Source: Ignavibacteriales bacterium CG12_big_fil_rev_8_21_14_0_65_30_8
GTDB lineage: Bacteria; Bacteroidota; Ignavibacteria; Ignavibacteriales; Ignavibacteriaceae
NCBI GenBank assembly: GCA_002783525.1
Contig: PFGS01000295.1
Location: 1-10,514, forward strand
Direction of reading: 5' to 3'
DNA: 10,514 nt
The position numbers were made by a program, and so were the translations under genes. Shown piece by piece: positions 1 to 7,657 of the stretch. Under the pieces are notes generated by a model, which saw only the letters and a list, made by a program, of their open reading frames with translations, was not told where the DNA came from and made no database searches. The first letter of the stretch is position 1. Each line of letters begins with the position of its first letter.

Positions 1-722
1 CAGTAAATATGGTTGATGCTCAACTCAAGCTTATGTTAAAAGGTGCTCGTAAAGAAGATGTGCTTCAGGCAAAAGCATTATTAACTCAAGCTGAAGTAAA
101 CTATAACAATACAAAAAAGGATAAAGATAGAATTGAGAAATTGTATAAGAAAAATACTGTTTCTGAGAAGCAATTTGATGATATAAATTCGGCATATGCA
201 ATTGCACTTTCAAAATATAAATTTGCAAAAGAGAATTTTTCTAAAATAAGTAAGTTAACCAGACCGGAAGAACTACAACAAGCAGAAGCAAGGCTTGCTG
301 AGGCAAATGCAAATCTTAATTTGATCAAAAAACAGTTTAATGATAGTTATATAACTTCACCAACAGATGGATTCGTTGTAAAAAAGTTTTTTGAAATCGG
401 TGAATATGTAAATCCATCTTCATCACTATTAAAAATTTCTGATCTGTCAAAAGTTGAATTGATAATTTATGTATCTGAAATTGAACTTGGCTATGTCAAA
501 CTTGGACAAACAGCAGATGTTTATGTTGATGCATATCCGGATAAAAATTTTGAAGGTAAAGTAACTTACATTTCTCCTGAAGCAGAATTTACCCCGAAAA
601 ACATCCAAACAAAAGATGAAAGAACTAAACTGGTATTTGCAGTAAAGATTGAGATCGTTAATAACGACTTTAAACTTAAAGCTGGTATGCCTGCAGACGC
701 AATAATAAAAGTTAAAGGTTAA
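1..722 (+). CDS. HlyD/YbhG-type periplasmic adaptor (membrane fusion protein), 5' end outside window
   Basis: Adaptor subunit that would link an inner-membrane ABC exporter to a TolC-like outer-membrane channel. The frame is open to the left edge (two codons, V-N, precede the ATG at 9), so the membrane anchor and first lipoyl half lie upstream. Counting from that ATG, residues about 14-110 form a long charged helical hairpin. Its turn carries R41, L45 and S52 with the spacing R-x3-L-x6-S, the tip motif through which MacA/HlyD adaptors are known to contact TolC. The second lipoyl half follows (about 113-145, around SPTDGFVVKKFFEIGEYV), then a beta-barrel domain ending in LKAGMPADAIIKV, typical of the family C-terminus. 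One base separates its stop from the next ATG, so it is co-transcribed with the ATPases. The family assignment is firm; the transported substrate cannot be told. Confidence 0.9.
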   Translation, partial: VNMVDAQLKLMLKGARKEDVLQAKALLTQAEVNYNNTKKDKDRIEKLYKKNTVSEKQFDDINSAYAIALSKYKFAKENFSKISKLTRPEELQQAEARLAEANANLNLIKKQFNDSYITSPTDGFVVKKFFEIGEYVNPSSSLLKISDLSKVELIIYVSEIELGYVKLGQTADVYVDAYPDKNFEGKVTYISPEAEFTPKNIQTKDERTKLVFAVKIEIVNNDFKLKAGMPADAIIKVKG

Positions 723-723
723 C

Positions 724-1647
724 ATGCAACCAATAATTAAAATAGAAAAACTCTCAAAGTCATTTGGTGATATAAAAGCCGTTAACAAAATTTCCTTTGA
801 TGTAGCTAAAGCGCAAATGTTTGGACTTGTTGGTCCTGATGGAGCCGGAAAATCTACTATAATTAGAATACTTACAGGTCTATTATCCTATGATAACGGA
901 AGTATTAAAATTCTTGATATGGATCTGAAAAAAAACAAAAAGAAGATACAAGACAACATTGGTTATCTTTCTCAAAAGTTTTCACTGTACGGTGATTTGA
1001 CTATTGATGAAAACATTGAATTTTTTGCAAAAATACATGGAGTAAGTAATTACGAAGGAAGAAGAAATGAATTATTAAAATTTACACGTTTAACTGAATT
1101 TAGAGATAGACTTGCAGATAATCTTTCCGGAGGAATGAAACAGAAATTAGCTTTGGTTTGCAGCTTAATTCATAAACCTAAAATTTTATATTTAGATGAA
1201 CCTACAACAGGAGTTGATCCGGTTTCTAGAAGAGATTTTTGGAAAATACTTGCAAATCTATTGAAAGATGGAGTTACAATTTTTATGTCAACACCATATT
1301 TAGATGAAGCGGAAAGATGTAATAAAGTAGCACTAATAAATAAAGGGAAAATTATAAGCATTGATTCACCAGAAAAAATAAAAGAGTCAACAAACAAAAC
1401 TGCACTTGAGATAGTTTGTAATGATGTAAAAAATGCTGCTAGTATCATTAAAAATAATACAGAGTTGGAAATACAATTATTCGGAGATAGAATGGATATC
1501 ATTTCTAATAATTATAAAGATGACTACATACAGATAGAAAAAATATTATCAGACAATTCAATAGAAATTATTAGTCACAGAAATAAAACTTTGAGTTTAG
1601 AAAATGTATTTATTCTAAAAGTTAAAAATGAAAATGTGGAAGCTTAA
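724..1647 (+). CDS. ABC exporter ATPase subunit 1 (YbhF N-half-like)
   Basis: Cytoplasmic ATP-binding subunit of 307 residues. Visible motifs are Walker A GPDGAGKST (37-45), Q-loop Q84 in GYLSQKFSLY, signature LSGGMKQ (134-140) and Walker B ILYLDEP with the catalytic Glu at 159. The switch region reads STPYLDEAE, with Pro191 where the catalytic switch His is expected, and Asp39 replaces the usual Asn of Walker A. The signature is intact. The last 80 or so residues form the accessory C-terminal domain seen in drug/antibiotic-type ABC-2 ATPases. AAAGG at 714-718 lies five bases before the ATG. The stop overlaps the next start by one base (TAATG), so the two ATPases are probably made in equal amounts and pair as a heterodimer. 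In E. coli YbhF the two halves are one chain; here they are separate genes. Confidence 0.93.
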   Translation: MQPIIKIEKLSKSFGDIKAVNKISFDVAKAQMFGLVGPDGAGKSTIIRILTGLLSYDNGSIKILDMDLKKNKKKIQDNIGYLSQKFSLYGDLTIDENIEFFAKIHGVSNYEGRRNELLKFTRLTEFRDRLADNLSGGMKQKLALVCSLIHKPKILYLDEPTTGVDPVSRRDFWKILANLLKDGVTIFMSTPYLDEAERCNKVALINKGKIISIDSPEKIKESTNKTALEIVCNDVKNAASIIKNNTELEIQLFGDRMDIISNNYKDDYIQIEKILSDNSIEIISHRNKTLSLENVFILKVKNENVEA

Positions 1648-1649
1648 TG
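1645..1649 (+). other. TAATG stop/start overlap between the two ATPase genes
   Basis: The TAA of ATPase 1 shares its last A with the ATG of ATPase 2. Such overlaps usually mean that the second gene is translated by ribosomes terminating on the first. That fits two subunits needed in a 1:1 ratio. Confidence 0.8.
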
Positions 1650-2573
1650 TTATCAATTGAAGTAAATAGTTTATCTAAAAAATTCGGGAAATTTTTAGCC
1701 GTTGATAATGTATCCTTCAATGTTAATAAAGGGGAAGTATTTGGATTTTTAGGAGCAAATGGAGCCGGTAAATCAACTACTATTAGAATGTTGTGCGGCA
1801 TATTAGAACCAACTTCAGGAGATGCAAAAGTTGGTGGTTTTAGTGTTATGAATGAGCCCGATAAGGTAAAACAAAAAATAGGCTATATGTCACAAAAGTT
1901 TTCGCTTTATAATGATCTAACAGTTGAAGAGAACATAAATTTTTACGGCGGAGTTTATGGTTTATTCGGTGAGAAATTAAATGAAAGGAAAAAATGGGTT
2001 CTGAAAATATCAGATCTAAAGGGAAAAGAGAATTTAATTACTGCATCATTACCGGGAGGAATAAAACAAAGACTTGCCCTCGGTACAGCAGTAATACACA
2101 ATCCTGCAATAGTTTTTTTAGATGAACCAACCAGCGGTGTTGATCCCATTGCCAGAAGACAGTTTTGGGAATTAATAAATGATATTTCAGATAGAGGAAC
2201 AACTGTTTTAGTTACAACACATTATTTAGAAGAAGCAGAATTCTGTAATAATATAATTTTAATAAACGCAGGTAAACTAATTGCTCATGGTACACCTGCT
2301 ACATTAAAAAAAGATTATCTAAAAAATAAAATAATTGAGATTGAATGTGATGATCCTGTTTCTGCGATGAATATTCTTTCTAAAGAACCTTTTGTGGACG
2401 ATACTTCAATATTTGGAAATAACATTCATTTAAGTGTAAATGAAATTTATAATTCAAAAACACAGATCTCAGATAGTATAAAAACGAACAACAAAATAAA
2501 TATTAAAAGAATTGATCCCATTGTACCGACTTTGGAAGATGTTTTTATTCATTTGTTGGAGAAAGGCAAGTAA
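1647..2573 (+). CDS. ABC exporter ATPase subunit 2 (YbhF C-half-like)
   Basis: Second ATP-binding subunit, 308 residues, paralogous to its upstream neighbour. It has Walker A GANGAGKST (36-44), Q-loop Q83, Walker B with LDEP (Glu160), D-loop SGVDP and a normal switch His192 in TTHYLEEAE. Its signature is altered: LPGGIKQ (135-141), with Pro136 in place of the Ser that contacts the ATP gamma-phosphate in the partner. Altered signatures of the LPLG type are known in the second half of YbhF-like proteins. Because an ABC site is built from the Walker motifs of one subunit and the signature of the other, this defect falls in the same site as the missing His of subunit 1. It starts at the ATG within TAATG, with TGGAAG at 1637-1642 as a plausible ribosome binding site. 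Confidence 0.93.
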   Translation: MLSIEVNSLSKKFGKFLAVDNVSFNVNKGEVFGFLGANGAGKSTTIRMLCGILEPTSGDAKVGGFSVMNEPDKVKQKIGYMSQKFSLYNDLTVEENINFYGGVYGLFGEKLNERKKWVLKISDLKGKENLITASLPGGIKQRLALGTAVIHNPAIVFLDEPTSGVDPIARRQFWELINDISDRGTTVLVTTHYLEEAEFCNNIILINAGKLIAHGTPATLKKDYLKNKIIEIECDDPVSAMNILSKEPFVDDTSIFGNNIHLSVNEIYNSKTQISDSIKTNNKINIKRIDPIVPTLEDVFIHLLEKGK

Positions 2574-2577
2574 AGTG
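2558..2577 (+). promoter_or_regulatory. Ribosome binding site and GTG start of permease 1
   Basis: GGAG (2558-2561) and AAAGG (2562-2566) precede a GTG at 2575-2577, eight bases after the last G. The GTG lies just after the TAA of ATPase 2 (2571-2573). This start gives 377 residues beginning IERILAISKKE, matching the 376-residue paralogue that follows. It was preferred over the in-frame ATG at 2512, which would add 21 residues encoded inside the conserved end of the ATPase gene. Confidence 0.75.
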
Positions 2578-3708
2578 ATAGAAAGAATATTAGCCATATC
2601 AAAAAAAGAGATATTACAATTGATGAGAGATAAAAGGATGCTATTTGTTCTTTTTGTTTTTCCTGTTATACTATTAGCAATTTTTGGATATGCAATTAAT
2701 TTTGATGTACATCATGTTAAGCTTTATGTCTTTGACCAAGCTAAATCAGTTGAAAGCAGAAATATTGTAAGGATGCTGGGCAGTTCAAGTTATTTTGATA
2801 TTGAAGGTTATCTGAGTAAGGATTCAGAAATAAAAGGAGTTCTGGACACCAAGAAAGCTCAATGCGTAATATCATTTCCTGTTGATCTGGATAAAAAATT
2901 AAACTCCGGTCAAAACGCAACTGTTCAAATACTTATTGATGGAGTTGACGGAAATACTGCATCTCTAATTGCAAATTATATGAATTCGGCTACACGTGCA
3001 TATAATAATAAAATTATAAAAGAATTCTTTTCAAAAAATGGTATTCCAATTTACACACCGATCAGTCTTGAAACTATTTTTTGGTTTAATCCTGAATTGA
3101 AATCAACTTTGTTTTTAATACCGGGACTTATTGCAATGATCCTTGTAATTACGGCTGTAATTTCAATTTCTTTATCTATTGTAAGAGAGAAAGAAAGAGG
3201 TACCATTGAACAGATTTATGTTTCACCAACAAAATCTTTGGAATTACTTTTAGGCAAATCAATTCCTTATTCAGTTATTGGATTGCTAATATCAGCATCA
3301 ATAATAATTGTCAGCCATTTTATGTTTGGACTTACAATAAAAGGGAATATATTACTTTTATTATTTACAACACTATTATTTCTATTTGCAGCATCAAATC
3401 TTGGTATTTTTGTTTCAAGTATTGCTGACTCGCAACAAGTTGCTTTCCAGATGGCAACACTTATGTCCTTATTACCATCTGTAATATTATCTGGATTTAT
3501 TTTCCCAATTGAAAGCATGCCTGCATTTATTCAAATTATTACAAATGTTACTCCCGCTAAATTTTATGTAGTAATTTTACGTGATATTTTACTTAAAGGA
3601 GTTGGTCTTGAATCATTTTGGCCTCAAACTATTTACCTGCTGATATTTGCACTTGTATTTCTATTATTAGCTACTATCAAAAACAAAAAAGCGGAAGCAC
3701 AATTATAA
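2575..3708 (+). CDS. ABC-2 type exporter permease 1 (YbhS/YbhR-like)
   Basis: Inner-membrane permease of 377 residues from the GTG. The layout is that of the ABC-2 drug-exporter family: a short cytoplasmic amphipathic helix with QLMRDKRML, one membrane segment (about 22-40, LFVLFVFPVILLAIFGYAI), a periplasmic domain of about 135 residues, then five hydrophobic segments from FNPELKSTLFLIPG onward. The coupling region REKERGTIEQIYVSPTK, which is the ATPase contact, follows the second segment. LSGFIFPIESMP before the last periplasmic helices is the family hallmark. With its paralogue it should form a heterodimeric pore driven by the two ATPases. The family is clear; substrate and import/export detail beyond general efflux are not visible. 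Confidence 0.92.
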   Translation: MIERILAISKKEILQLMRDKRMLFVLFVFPVILLAIFGYAINFDVHHVKLYVFDQAKSVESRNIVRMLGSSSYFDIEGYLSKDSEIKGVLDTKKAQCVISFPVDLDKKLNSGQNATVQILIDGVDGNTASLIANYMNSATRAYNNKIIKEFFSKNGIPIYTPISLETIFWFNPELKSTLFLIPGLIAMILVITAVISISLSIVREKERGTIEQIYVSPTKSLELLLGKSIPYSVIGLLISASIIIVSHFMFGLTIKGNILLLLFTTLLFLFAASNLGIFVSSIADSQQVAFQMATLMSLLPSVILSGFIFPIESMPAFIQIITNVTPAKFYVVILRDILLKGVGLESFWPQTIYLLIFALVFLLLATIKNKKAEAQL

Positions 3709-3712
3709 TTAT

Positions 3713-4843
3713 ATGAGAATTATTTTAAACATAATTATTAAAGAATTTCTTCAATTAAAAAGAGATCCAAAATTGTTTGGAGTTATTTTTATTGCTCCTA
3801 TTCTGCAGCTAATTCTTTTGGGATATGCAGCAACGATGGATGTAAATACAATTCATTTTTCAATTTTAGATAGAGATAAAACAACTACCAGCAGACAATT
3901 TATAGAAAAATTTACAAAGTCGGGTTACTTTACAGAAGAAGCAAATGTAAATAATTATAAAGAAGCTGAAAATTTGATCGACAAAGGAAAAACAATATTA
4001 ACTCTTGTGATACCCAAAGATTTTGAAAAAGATATTAACAGAAAACTTACAGCAAAAGTACAAGCAATTTTTGACGGTTCAAACGGGAATGAAACTTCTA
4101 TTGCTGCAGGTTATGTTCAGGGTATTGTTGCAAGTTATTCTAATAAATTGTTATTGGATGTGCAAAACAAATCCGAAAAAAAAATTCAAAATTTAAGTAC
4201 CATAAATCCTGAAATAAGAATTTGGTACAATCCCGAATTAAAAACCAGAAAATTTATGGTACCAAGTATTTTGGGTTTATTGCTCATGGTTATTACAATA
4301 ATTTTAATGTCAATGGCAGTTGTTAAAGAAAGGGAGATAGGAACTCTTGAGCAAGTAATTGTTACACCAATTAAACCCATTCAATTGATAATAGGAAAGT
4401 TGGTACCTTTTATTATAGTTGGTTTTATTGATATAATACTTGTACTTAGTGTTATGGTTTTTTGGTTTGATATTGGCATTAGGGGAGATTTCTTCTTTCT
4501 TTTATTTTCATCATTACTTTTTGTATTATCAACACTTGGTTTAGGACTTTTAATTTCTACGATATCAAAAACACAGCAGCAAGCTATGATGGTTGCTCAA
4601 TTTGCTGTAATGATGCCAATGATTTATCTGTCCGGCTTTACTTTTCCAATTGAAAATATGCCGCAGATAATTCAGTATATTACTTACTTAATTCCACTTA
4701 GATATTTTATAACAATATTAAGAAGTGTAATATTAAAAGGAACCGGATTTGTAGAATTGTTACCTCAAGTTGGGATGCTTTTCTTTTTAGGAGTTGTTAT
4801 TTTAACTGCAAGCATATTAAATTTTAGAAAAAGATTAAATTAA
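3713..4843 (+). CDS. ABC-2 type exporter permease 2 (YbhR-like)
   Basis: Second permease, 376 residues, starting four bases after the stop of permease 1. It repeats the same plan: QLKRDPKLFG before a first membrane segment (about 22-42), a periplasmic domain to about residue 165, the conserved WYNPELKTRKFMVPS, the coupling motif KEREIGTLEQVIVTPIKP, and YLSGFTFPIENMP near the C-terminus. The side-by-side motif match with permease 1 shows a tandem duplication typical of this exporter class. No convincing Shine-Dalgarno sequence precedes its ATG, so translation may depend on readthrough from the upstream gene. A run of nine A (4176-4184) lies inside the periplasmic domain and keeps the frame. 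Confidence 0.92.
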   Translation: MRIILNIIIKEFLQLKRDPKLFGVIFIAPILQLILLGYAATMDVNTIHFSILDRDKTTTSRQFIEKFTKSGYFTEEANVNNYKEAENLIDKGKTILTLVIPKDFEKDINRKLTAKVQAIFDGSNGNETSIAAGYVQGIVASYSNKLLLDVQNKSEKKIQNLSTINPEIRIWYNPELKTRKFMVPSILGLLLMVITIILMSMAVVKEREIGTLEQVIVTPIKPIQLIIGKLVPFIIVGFIDIILVLSVMVFWFDIGIRGDFFFLLFSSLLFVLSTLGLGLLISTISKTQQQAMMVAQFAVMMPMIYLSGFTFPIENMPQIIQYITYLIPLRYFITILRSVILKGTGFVELLPQVGMLFFLGVVILTASILNFRKRLN

Positions 4844-4853
4844 AAGAGGCATT

Positions 4854-5327
4854 ATGAAAATATCAAAGCCCAATAGAGTAAGCCATACTTATAGACAAAA
4901 AATAATAGCAAAACCATCTCTTGTTTTTCCTTTGCTTTGTCCAAACAGAGAAATCGATTGGGTAAATGGTTGGATGCCTGATGAAATAATATCTAATACT
5001 GCTTTAGCAGAAAAAGACTGCATTTTTACTACTAGTAACGAAGAAGGAAGAGCTTATTGGGTGGTTACTGTTTATGAACCTGAAGAATTTAGAATGGAAA
5101 TTGTTAAAATTGTACCTGAAAGTTTTGTAACAAACATTTATATAAAAATAAATGAAACTAAAAAAGGAAGTGACTTAGTAGTTACTTATCAAATAACCTC
5201 AATTGGAAAAAGCGGCAATAAAAAAGTTAAAAACTTTACTAAAAAACATTACAAATCTTTTATGGAAGCTTGGGAAAGAGAACTAAATTATTTCTTAATT
5301 ACTGGTCATAAAAAAGACGAAGACTAA
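4854..5327 (+). CDS. SRPBCC-fold (START/polyketide cyclase-like) ligand-binding protein
   Basis: Soluble protein of 157 residues without signal peptide or membrane segment. An opening beta strand (HTYRQKIIAKPSLVFPLL, 11-28) leads into CPNREIDWVNGW (29-40). A run of beta strands follows (about 55-115, including GRAYWVVTVYEPEEFRMEIV) and then a long C-terminal helix (about 126-148, KNFTKKHYKSFMEAWEREL). That strand-helix-strand plan with a final helix closing a hydrophobic cavity is the SRPBCC (START-like) fold. Members bind or transform lipids, aromatic or polyketide-like small molecules; none of the residues seen fixes a reaction. AGAGG at 4845-4849 gives a good ribosome binding site, and the gene follows the permease by ten bases, so it probably serves the same transcript. 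Fold call fairly sure, function unknown. Confidence 0.75.
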   Translation: MKISKPNRVSHTYRQKIIAKPSLVFPLLCPNREIDWVNGWMPDEIISNTALAEKDCIFTTSNEEGRAYWVVTVYEPEEFRMEIVKIVPESFVTNIYIKINETKKGSDLVVTYQITSIGKSGNKKVKNFTKKHYKSFMEAWERELNYFLITGHKKDED

Positions 5328-5348
5328 ACTTTATTTTAAAGGCAGATA

Positions 5349-5702
5349 ATGAAAACCACAACTGAAACAAGAAATTACAGATCAGAAATGAATGATAAAA
5401 TTTTGAATTCAGGATTTAGAGACTTTAATAAATTTTTTGCTCTTGATAATAAAGCTTATATAGACGGAGCATTAAATGCAAAAACCAAGGAACTTATGGG
5501 ATTGGTGGCCTCAATGGTTTTAAGATGTAATGACTGTATATTTTATCATATTGATAGAGCAATTACCGAAGGAGCAACCAGGCAAGAACTTTATGAGAGT
5601 TTTAATATTGCTTTAATTGTTGGCGGTTCTATTGTAATTCCTCATTTAAGATATGCTTTTGATGTAACTGATCAGATATTTGAGGATAATCAAAAAAAAT
5701 AA
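5349..5702 (+). CDS. AhpD-like/carboxymuconolactone decarboxylase-fold protein with CxxC centre
   Basis: Small all-helical protein of 117 residues. The core reads ALNAKTKELMGLVASMVLRC followed by NDC and IFYH, giving Glu48, Cys60, Cys63 and His67. The spacing E-x11-C-x2-C-x3-H is the same as the catalytic set of mycobacterial AhpD (Glu118, Cys130, Cys133, His137), in which the cysteine pair reduces the peroxiredoxin AhpC. The extra His of AhpD between the cysteines is Asp62 here. A thiol-disulfide or hydroperoxide-related role is therefore plausible, but the wider CMD family also holds decarboxylases and uncharacterised members, and no peroxiredoxin gene is in the window. AAAGG at 5338-5342 precedes the ATG by six bases. 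It lies between the SRPBCC gene and the amidohydrolase in one transcript. Confidence 0.85.
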   Translation: MKTTTETRNYRSEMNDKILNSGFRDFNKFFALDNKAYIDGALNAKTKELMGLVASMVLRCNDCIFYHIDRAITEGATRQELYESFNIALIVGGSIVIPHLRYAFDVTDQIFEDNQKK

Positions 5703-5708
5703 AGATTA

Positions 5709-7049
5709 ATGCAAAAAATTTTACTGATACCCAAACAAATTGTAACTGTTAATAAAAAAGATGAAATTTTATTAAACGAATGTATTGAAGTTACAAATGG
5801 TGTAATTACTAATATCGGTAAATATTCTGAGGATGATATATCAAACTTTAATGGGGAAGTATTAAAAAAAACTGATCTTACTTTAATCCCGGGTTTTGTT
5901 CAAACACACATTCATTTATGCCAGACTTTATTCAGAGGTTTGGCCGATGACTTAGAATTATTGGATTGGCTCCAACTTAAAATTTTTCCTTTCGAGAATG
6001 CACACAACAAAGAATCTCTAAGAGCATCAGTCAGATTAGGAATTAACGAACTACTGCTTGGTGGAACAACAACAATTTTAGATATGGGCACGCTTCGTCA
6101 TCAAGAAATTATTTTTGAAGAATTGATAAAATCCGGAATGAGATGTTTTGCCGGTAAATGTATGATCGATGTAAATGAACTTTTTCCTACATTCAAATCA
6201 AATACAAAAGATGAATTAAAAGACACTTATGAATTAGCAAAATCATTTCATAATAAAAATAATGGAAAAGTAAATTATGGTTTTGCACCAAGGTTTGCTT
6301 TGTCTTGCTCTGAAGAATTATTAATAGAAACCGGTAAAATGATGTCTGATTTTGATGGAAGTCTTTATCACACTCATGCTTCAGAAAATAAAAAAGAAAT
6401 TGAAGAAATCAGAAAAAAATATAAAAAAGATAATATTGATTTTTATAATTCAATAGGATTGTTGAGTGATAAAACAATTTTGGCACACGGAATACATGTA
6501 AATGAAAATGAAATTGGAATATTGAAAAAACAAAAAGTAAATATTTCACATTGTCCGTCTTCTAATTTAAAACTAGGTTCAGGAATTGCAAATATTCCTA
6601 GATATTTAAAAGAAGGTATCTCTGTTTCTTTGGGAGCCGATGGTGCTCCATGTAATAATGAATTAAATATATTTACTGAAATGAGATCGGCAACATTAAT
6701 TCAAAAACCAATTCACGGGGCAAGTGTAATGGGTGCTAAAACTGTATTTAAGTTAGCTACTATTAACGGTGCAAAGGCCTTAGGATTAGAAAAAGAAATT
6801 GGGAGTATTGAAGTCGGAAAAAAAGCAGACTTAGTATTAATGGATCTTGATACTCCATTTATGTCTGTAACAAATGATGAAAATAACATTTATTCTAAAA
6901 TAGTTTATTCAGCTGGAAGAAATAATATTGATTCAGTTATGGTTGAAGGTGAATGGCTTGTAGAGAATAAAAAATCATTATTATATGACCAGAAACAACT
7001 TCGCTTTGACGGGGAAGAAGAATTTAAAAAACTACTTTCAAGAGTCTGA
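5709..7049 (+). CDS. Amidohydrolase, MtaD/DadD/TrzA-like adenosine-analogue deaminase
   Basis: Metal-dependent hydrolase of 446 residues from the amidohydrolase superfamily. Metal and catalytic residues are in place: H67-x-H69 in GFVQTHIHLCQTLFRGLADD, H223 and E226 in HTHASE, H260 in ILAHGIH, H281 in SHCPSSN, and D311 in LGADGAPCNN. An N-terminal beta-sandwich and the C-terminal GSIEVGKKADLVLMD complete the composite domain. This pattern belongs to the group with 5-methylthioadenosine/S-adenosylhomocysteine deaminase, 5'-deoxyadenosine deaminase and the chlorotriazine hydrolases. Deamination of an adenosine-type by-product of SAM metabolism to the inosine form is the likeliest reaction, but the exact substrate cannot be read from sequence. 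It starts six bases after the CMD-fold gene and ends eight bases before rdgB. Confidence 0.88.
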   Translation: MQKILLIPKQIVTVNKKDEILLNECIEVTNGVITNIGKYSEDDISNFNGEVLKKTDLTLIPGFVQTHIHLCQTLFRGLADDLELLDWLQLKIFPFENAHNKESLRASVRLGINELLLGGTTTILDMGTLRHQEIIFEELIKSGMRCFAGKCMIDVNELFPTFKSNTKDELKDTYELAKSFHNKNNGKVNYGFAPRFALSCSEELLIETGKMMSDFDGSLYHTHASENKKEIEEIRKKYKKDNIDFYNSIGLLSDKTILAHGIHVNENEIGILKKQKVNISHCPSSNLKLGSGIANIPRYLKEGISVSLGADGAPCNNELNIFTEMRSATLIQKPIHGASVMGAKTVFKLATINGAKALGLEKEIGSIEVGKKADLVLMDLDTPFMSVTNDENNIYSKIVYSAGRNNIDSVMVEGEWLVENKKSLLYDQKQLRFDGEEEFKKLLSRV

Positions 7050-7057
7050 CAATATTT

Positions 7058-7648
7058 ATGGAAATAGTTTTTGCCACCGGAAATAATGGAAAATTAAAAG
7101 AAGTTAGAGAAATATTTTCTGATTTAGATGTAAAGATCAATTCTTTAAATGATTTTAAAGAAAATATTGATGTTATAGAAGATGGGAAGTCGTTTGAAGA
7201 AAATGCACTCAAGAAAGCTGAAGAGGTTCAACATCTTTTAAAATTACCTGTGATCAGCGATGATTCAGGGCTTGAAGTTGAGCAGTTAAACAGAGCTCCG
7301 GGAATATATTCAGCAAGATATTCAGGCGAAGATGCTACTTATGAAAAAAATAACCAAAAACTTATTGAGGAATTAAAAAAGTTTCAGCAACCACATTTAG
7401 CAAAATTTGTATGTGCTGCAGCTTTTTCTGATGGAATAAACAGACTGGTTGTCAGAGGAGAATTTAAAGGTCAAATAATTTCTGAAGCAAGAGGGAAAAA
7501 CGGCTTTGGTTATGATCCGTTATTTTTACCAGAGGGATTGGATAAAACATCAGCTGAAATTAGTTCTGAATTGAAGAATAAAATAAGTCACAGAGCAAAA
7601 GCATTCAACAAATTAAAAGAAATGCTAATAGAAAATAAATTGATTTAA
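7058..7648 (+). CDS. rdgB: Non-canonical purine NTP pyrophosphatase (RdgB/HAM1, ITPase)
   Basis: House-cleaning enzyme that hydrolyses dITP, ITP and XTP to monophosphate and pyrophosphate, keeping deaminated purines out of DNA and RNA. The 196 residues match the usual family length. Motifs in order: TGNNGK (7-12, phosphate binding), E41-D-G-x-S-F-x-E-N-A (41-50), SDDSGLEV (67-74, with the catalytic/metal Asp pair), APGIYSARYSG (80-90), GKNGFGYDPLF (147-156) and SHRAKA (177-182). It is the last gene of the plus-strand string, eight bases after the amidohydrolase, and no clear Shine-Dalgarno sequence precedes it. Being next to a putative adenosine-analogue deaminase may be meaningful, since both handle inosine-type purines. 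Nine bases separate its stop from that of the convergent gene. Confidence 0.96.
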   Translation: MEIVFATGNNGKLKEVREIFSDLDVKINSLNDFKENIDVIEDGKSFEENALKKAEEVQHLLKLPVISDDSGLEVEQLNRAPGIYSARYSGEDATYEKNNQKLIEELKKFQQPHLAKFVCAAAFSDGINRLVVRGEFKGQIISEARGKNGFGYDPLFLPEGLDKTSAEISSELKNKISHRAKAFNKLKEMLIENKLI

Positions 7649-7657
7649 ATATGAAGT
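7649..7657. other. Tail-to-tail junction of the two gene strings
   Basis: Only nine bases lie between the TAA of rdgB and the stop of the PAP2-MenG gene. No GC-rich hairpin with a U tract is present on either strand. The only symmetry is an AT-only inverted repeat (7632-7639 and 7657-7664) that reaches into both genes. Transcripts from the two sides may therefore overlap at their 3' ends. Confidence 0.6.

Noticed and set aside
447..788. Antisense open frame of 113 codons opposite the adaptor gene
   Set aside because: It mirrors a confidently identified coding sequence, shows low-complexity F/I/N-rich composition and has no recognisable motif; other antisense open frames in the window fail for the same reason.
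2512..2574. ATG at 2512 as start of permease 1
   Set aside because: It would add 21 residues encoded inside the conserved end of ATPase 2. The GTG at 2575 has a good ribosome binding site and gives the same length as the paralogous permease.
4176..4184. A9 run in permease 2 as a slippage site
   Set aside because: It lies inside a single domain rather than at a domain boundary, so a shifted product would just be a truncated permease. It is best read as background in an AT-rich genome.
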